Positions 60,286 through 64,000 of a stretch of 64,000 nucleotides of DNA are shown here, one piece after another. Source of the stretch: Antedon mediterranea (Eukaryota; Echinodermata; Crinoidea; Comatulida; Antedonidae). The translations under genes and the position numbers were made by a program. Location: assembly GCF_964355755.1 (NCBI RefSeq), contig NC_092674.1, positions 8,313,001-8,377,000 on the forward strand, read 5' to 3'. The notes below the pieces were generated by a model. It was given only the letters and a program-made list of their open reading frames with translations. It searched no databases and was not told the origin of the DNA. Within the stretch, counting starts at the first letter, position 1, and the number at the start of each line of letters is the position of its first letter.

Positions 60286-63200
60286 ATGAACAATATCTGC
60301 AGAACTAGAGTGCTATCTGCCCTAATCAGCACTTTACAGACAACTAAAAATAAACTTGGCAAAGTTTATTTTTCAAGCAGATCTACGTTTAAATTGACAA
60401 ATACGAATCTCAACCAGATACATGTTCTTAGACAATCTTCTACAGGTTTTAGTGCTGTTAAAGATCAACTCTGCGCACAACATGAGGATTATCTGGAGCT
60501 TCCTGTAGAGAGCGCTGTGCCACTAAAGATTCCGTATGTTTGGCTACGAGATCATTGCAGGTACAACATTTTTAAATGACATCATTTAATATCCAATCAG
60601 CGATGATTTCTTTTCTATATTATTCCGAGTGTTTCAATCATTGTACTTTAAAAGTTTTGATAGACCGTAAATATTGGATTTTAAAAGATAGCGCTAGGTG
60701 GTCATTGTTTTAAGATTTAAACCCTAAGAAAGATTTAAAAAGAAAATTAGAAATTGTAAAAGTTATAATTGGATTAAATTGGATTACTACTCAATTATTT
60801 AAAGTGCAAGCAAAGTCAATAAATTTATTTAAAGCTAGGATTCTATAAATTTGGTCTGACCACCACCTTATAGCTCCGTCTACACTATCAACCTAGTTTG
60901 ACAAAAAAATGTGTGATGTGCCCATATAATGGTAGTGATATGACATCATCATGTCCATATATGGGCACATCGCATTTTGTTGTCACATAAAGTTTGATAG
61001 TGTAGACAGGGCTTTAGTTTTGCCCTATTAATATGAAGAATTTTCAGTTTAAATGACATCGAACGGGACAAATCAAGCTTAGTTCTCAAGTCCTAATACC
61101 TTCAAGAAAACATCTAAATAATGTGTTTTTATCTCTTTGACTGCAGATGTTCAGAATGCTACAATCAGAAAACAAATCAACGTCTGTTTGATTCATTTGT
61201 TATTGATGTTGATGAAGCTCCAGTCAGTGTTGAAAGTTATGATGACAAAATCAAACTTACATGTAAGATGTTCTTTAAATTATAATTATGTTAATAACAG
61301 TGGTGGATCCAGGATTTTTTTAATAAGGTTGGGGGGGGGGGGGGGAGAGGGACATGGCCTAAAAGTAGTGAAATGAAGTGCATAACATAATTTGATGTCC
61401 TATCTTTTTGCATTTCAATTTGTGAATTTTAGAGGGGGCTGGGCTGACTGGAAACCAGTTGAGCCACTACATACTTGTGTATAATTAAGCTGCTTCATTT
61501 ATTTCTTTTCCACTCATGCAGGGAAAGACACCCATGTAACCACCTATAACTTATCTTGGTTGAAGCAAAATTCACCAGGTTCCAATCTTCAAGATAGTGT
61601 GAAGAAAGTGTTATGGAATGGTGAAAAAATCCAAAAAGAAATGCCAGACGATGTGCCATATAAGGACTTTATGAATAATGATGAATCACTTAAAGAAGTG
61701 CTCATGAATATTCATAAGTATGGTTTTGGAATTGTTGGAGAGTGCCCACCTACTGAGGAAAAAACAGTGGTAAGTATACTTGGAACTTTCCTATTATTCA
61801 GTTTCAGTTTCAGTTTATTTTTCATTTCAATTTATGAACATAAGATAAACAACTTATATGGATTATTGAATACCTGCATGGAATAAATTGTCTGAAACTG
61901 ATAGAGATAGTCTTTCGGTAGGACACATCTTTGCCTGTTTTCCTGTCGACGTAACGTTACGGCGAGTTGCTTTGAATTTTTAAAGTTGAAAATTAGTTTG
62001 ACTTACACTTGTTATTTTGAAATATCAGACCTTAAAAGTGTACAAAAAAGGTTAAAAACATCGTCGGGTTGTAAAATTTCAAGAATCGTCAGCGTGTACC
62101 TATATTTTCACAAACTGCAATGACCACATTTGTTAATCATTTGATTGGTCAGTTTTAACGATCGTAACCTTGAAGTTGAACTCGGTTCAACTTTAACGAT
62201 TGCAGATTTCAACGATTTTTAACATTGATTTTTACCCCGGCCCTTTTCCAGTAAAAAAGCCTTTCTACCACAGCACTGATTTAATTTGTTCGGTTTGTGG
62301 ACATGTGCAAGTGCCTGTTATGCCTGATTGATTTTGTGGTGCCATTTAGTACCATCAAAACCTATTAGTTTAACATGTAGCAATTATATACAAATATCAT
62401 TTAATAGTATTTTACTATCAATTTGTAGGAATTGTCGGAACGAATAGGTCATGTCCGGCCTACATTTTTTGGAAAATCCTGGGGTTTCACAGATAATGAA
62501 GTTTTTGACGATACTGCCTACACAAGTGATGCTATAGGTCCACACAATGATAATACATATCTGCTTGAAGCTAGTGGGTAAGCATAGAATTTTACTATTA
62601 TTTCTCTGAGATTCCTTGGTAAATCATATTTTTTTTGCATGAAATCTTTTTTCACCATAGATTTATTTTAAAAAATAGATTATTAACTCCATTGAAATAC
62701 AAGCTAACAAGTAAGCCACCGTGGGAAAGGTGTCATCGGATATGACTGTTTCAATCATCATCTAATCAGACACTGGTGTTTGTAAGACACGCCAATGAAT
62801 TAAACTCTGTCTACACTATCAAACTAGTTCAACAAAAGTGTGTTATGCCCAAATATGGTAGTGATATGACATCATCCCCATATATGGGCACATCACATTT
62901 TTTTTTCACATTAACTTTAGTCTTAGGTGCTTGAAAAGAGGAGAAAAAAAAACTGTGACAGACCTTTGACCTGAAAGAATTCTGGGAATGTTAAGCAAGC
63001 TATAGTCGCACAAGATTTAATGTTCAAAAATCTCTGTTTCTGTTTTGCAGTATTCAAGTGTTTCATATCCTTCATCATGATGGGGAGGGAGGTGAAAATC
63101 TTCTGGTTGATGGCTTCAATGCTGCCAGCATTCTTAAACTTAAACATCCTGATTATTATGAAGCTTTGGCTCGAATCCCGATACGAGCTGAATATATTGG

Positions 63201-64000
63201 AGATGGTCACGAAGTTATAAGTATTATTAATCTGATTCAAGAAAATAAAATCACAAAAGAGATTGATGCTTTTAGGTGAATTCAAATTTGTATATTTACC
63301 AAACAAATAGTTTTTTAGTGTTTTTTTATATTTTGTATCGCATTATTTTTTTTCAATTTTAACAATTGAAAGTATCGTACTGTATTACATTTTTTATGCT
63401 CAGCTTTTTGGGAAAAAATGGAGAATTTTTTTTGATGCGGTAAGCTAGTGAATATTACGCTTTATTGAGTATAACAGTCAATTACTTCCCATACAACTCA
63501 TGTATTCATTACTTTTATATTAGTAAATGATAATAAATTGAATGACATATATTTTTAATTGCTTATTTGATGTTGAGAACCAAAACACTTTTATATTTAA
63601 TGAAAACTTCCAGTTACAATAATTCTCCAAAAACAACTCTTTAATTTGAAATGTTGCCCTGCTTTTGCCTAAAGCTCTGACTACACTATCAAACTAGTTT
63701 GACAAAAAAAGTGTGATGTTCCCAAATATGGTAGGGATATGACGTATGTCACATATAGTTTGATAGTGTAGACAGAGCGTAATACTGAAATAATAATCTT
63801 GGTGCCAGCATTCATTTTGTCCAGGACCCTATATGTACACGGTCCCAGGAACCACAACCTGGACCTGGATAAAGTTGAATTTACCATTTATTTAATTTAT
63901 CTTATAGGTACAACCCTTTCGATCGAGCATTGCTTTCACACACCTCCTTTGAAGACACCAAACTATTCTACAAGGCACTTAAAGCTTTGTCTGCAGAAAT
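60286..64000 (+). CDS. TMLHE: TMLHE: trimethyllysine dioxygenase, 3' end beyond the window
   Basis: Coding exons 60286-60560, 61147-61262, 61522-61769, 62429-62577, 63051-63275 and 63908 to the edge join in frame to 368 aa; human TMLHE has 421. ATG 60286 is preferred to the in-frame GTG at 60277. The N-terminus (MNNICRTRVLSALIST...) is basic, hydroxylated and without acidic residues for over 30 positions, fitting a mitochondrial transit peptide. Next is the family N-terminal zinc-binding domain with WLRDHCR (H90, C91) and CSEC (C93, C96). The Fe(II)/2-oxoglutarate dioxygenase core follows: FGKSWGFT, DDTAYTSDAIGPHNDNTYLL with iron ligands His252 and Asp254, GIQVFH and GGENLLVDGF. The third ligand His and 2-oxoglutarate-binding Arg lie beyond the window. 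The enzyme hydroxylates trimethyllysine, the first step of carnitine synthesis. DTAYTSDA and NPFDRA favour TMLHE over the sister BBOX1. Confidence 0.93.
60871..61015. mobile_element. Palindromic GCTCTGTCTACACTATC MITE, full-length copy
   Basis: The most symmetrical copy: TAGCTCCGTCTACACTATCA at the left, GATAGTGTAGACAGGGCTTTA at the right, and inner arms TGATGTGCCCATATAATGG/CCATATATGGGCACATC pairing around GATATGACATCATCATG. First intron of TMLHE. Confidence 0.9.
62800..62919. mobile_element. Palindromic GCTCTGTCTACACTATC MITE copy
   Basis: TTAAACTCTGTCTACACTATC at the left, the inner GGTAGTGATATGACATCATC and CCCATATATGGGCACATCAC; the right terminus is eroded. Intron 4 of TMLHE. Confidence 0.8.
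63671..63781. mobile_element. Palindromic GCTCTGTCTACACTATC MITE copy, short
   Basis: AAAGCTCTGACTACACTATC to GATAGTGTAGACAGAGCGTA with the centre (CATCATC..GGGCACATC) largely deleted. Intron 5 of TMLHE, the third copy in under 3 kb. Confidence 0.85.

Noticed and set aside
61316-61346. GGTGGATCCAGGATTTTTTT followed by a G-run, as at 55677 and 49380
   Set aside because: Probably worn transposon ends of one kind, but no partner terminus or target duplication could be found, so not called as elements.

Overview
This is an animal nuclear DNA window: AT-rich, intron-rich genes with consensus GT/AG splice sites, tens of short inverted-repeat transposons, minisatellites and decayed retrotransposons. 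Pervasive AGGCCTAG clusters, the repeat load and the gene content fit a marine invertebrate deuterostome, possibly an echinoderm or hemichordate; that placement is inference. There are no operons, CRISPR arrays or clear tRNA/rRNA genes.

Layout, left to right. (1) 1-3933: a minisatellite, a possible first coding exon on the minus strand (788-871), three inverted-repeat elements and a GGCCTAG-rich stretch. (2) 3934-13815, plus strand: nine-exon gene for an unrecognised coiled-coil protein of about 251 aa, with a possible alternative last exon. (3) 13816-20868: gene-free, holding tRNA-like SINE remains, tandem repeats and a tandemly amplified MITE. (4) 20949-31360, minus strand: complete EFHC2 orthologue (11 coding exons, 747 aa) carrying a hAT element, a Harbinger-type MITE and a transposon with an internal 75-bp satellite in its introns. 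(5) 32230-38165: a decayed LINE interrupted by three other elements (CR1-type fragment, piggyBac-type MITE, TA-flanked 1.6-kb element). (6) 38852-40022, plus strand: CMC4 (two coding exons, 60 aa), then 40655-42127, a Myb/SANT-like DNA-binding protein with an expanded internal repeat. (7) 43021-44290: LINE tail and Ty3/Gypsy fragment. (8) 47334-59462, minus strand: seven-exon tetraspanin of the TSPAN6/TSPAN7 type (260 aa). (9) 60286 to the window end, plus strand: trimethyllysine dioxygenase TMLHE, cut off by the window edge and head-to-head with the tetraspanin.

The genes do not form one pathway: EFHC2 is an axonemal protein, CMC4 a mitochondrial intermembrane-space protein, TMLHE a mitochondrial carnitine-synthesis enzyme, and the tetraspanin a membrane organiser. 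What links them is position: the human counterparts EFHC2, CMC4, TSPAN6/TSPAN7 and TMLHE all lie on the X chromosome, so the window probably samples an ancient linkage group. The other strong signal is transposon biology: precise nested insertions and two cases where a mobile element appears to be turning into a satellite array. I found no convincing new enzymatic or defence system. All exon joins were made by eye from splice consensus and reading-frame continuity; no search was run.
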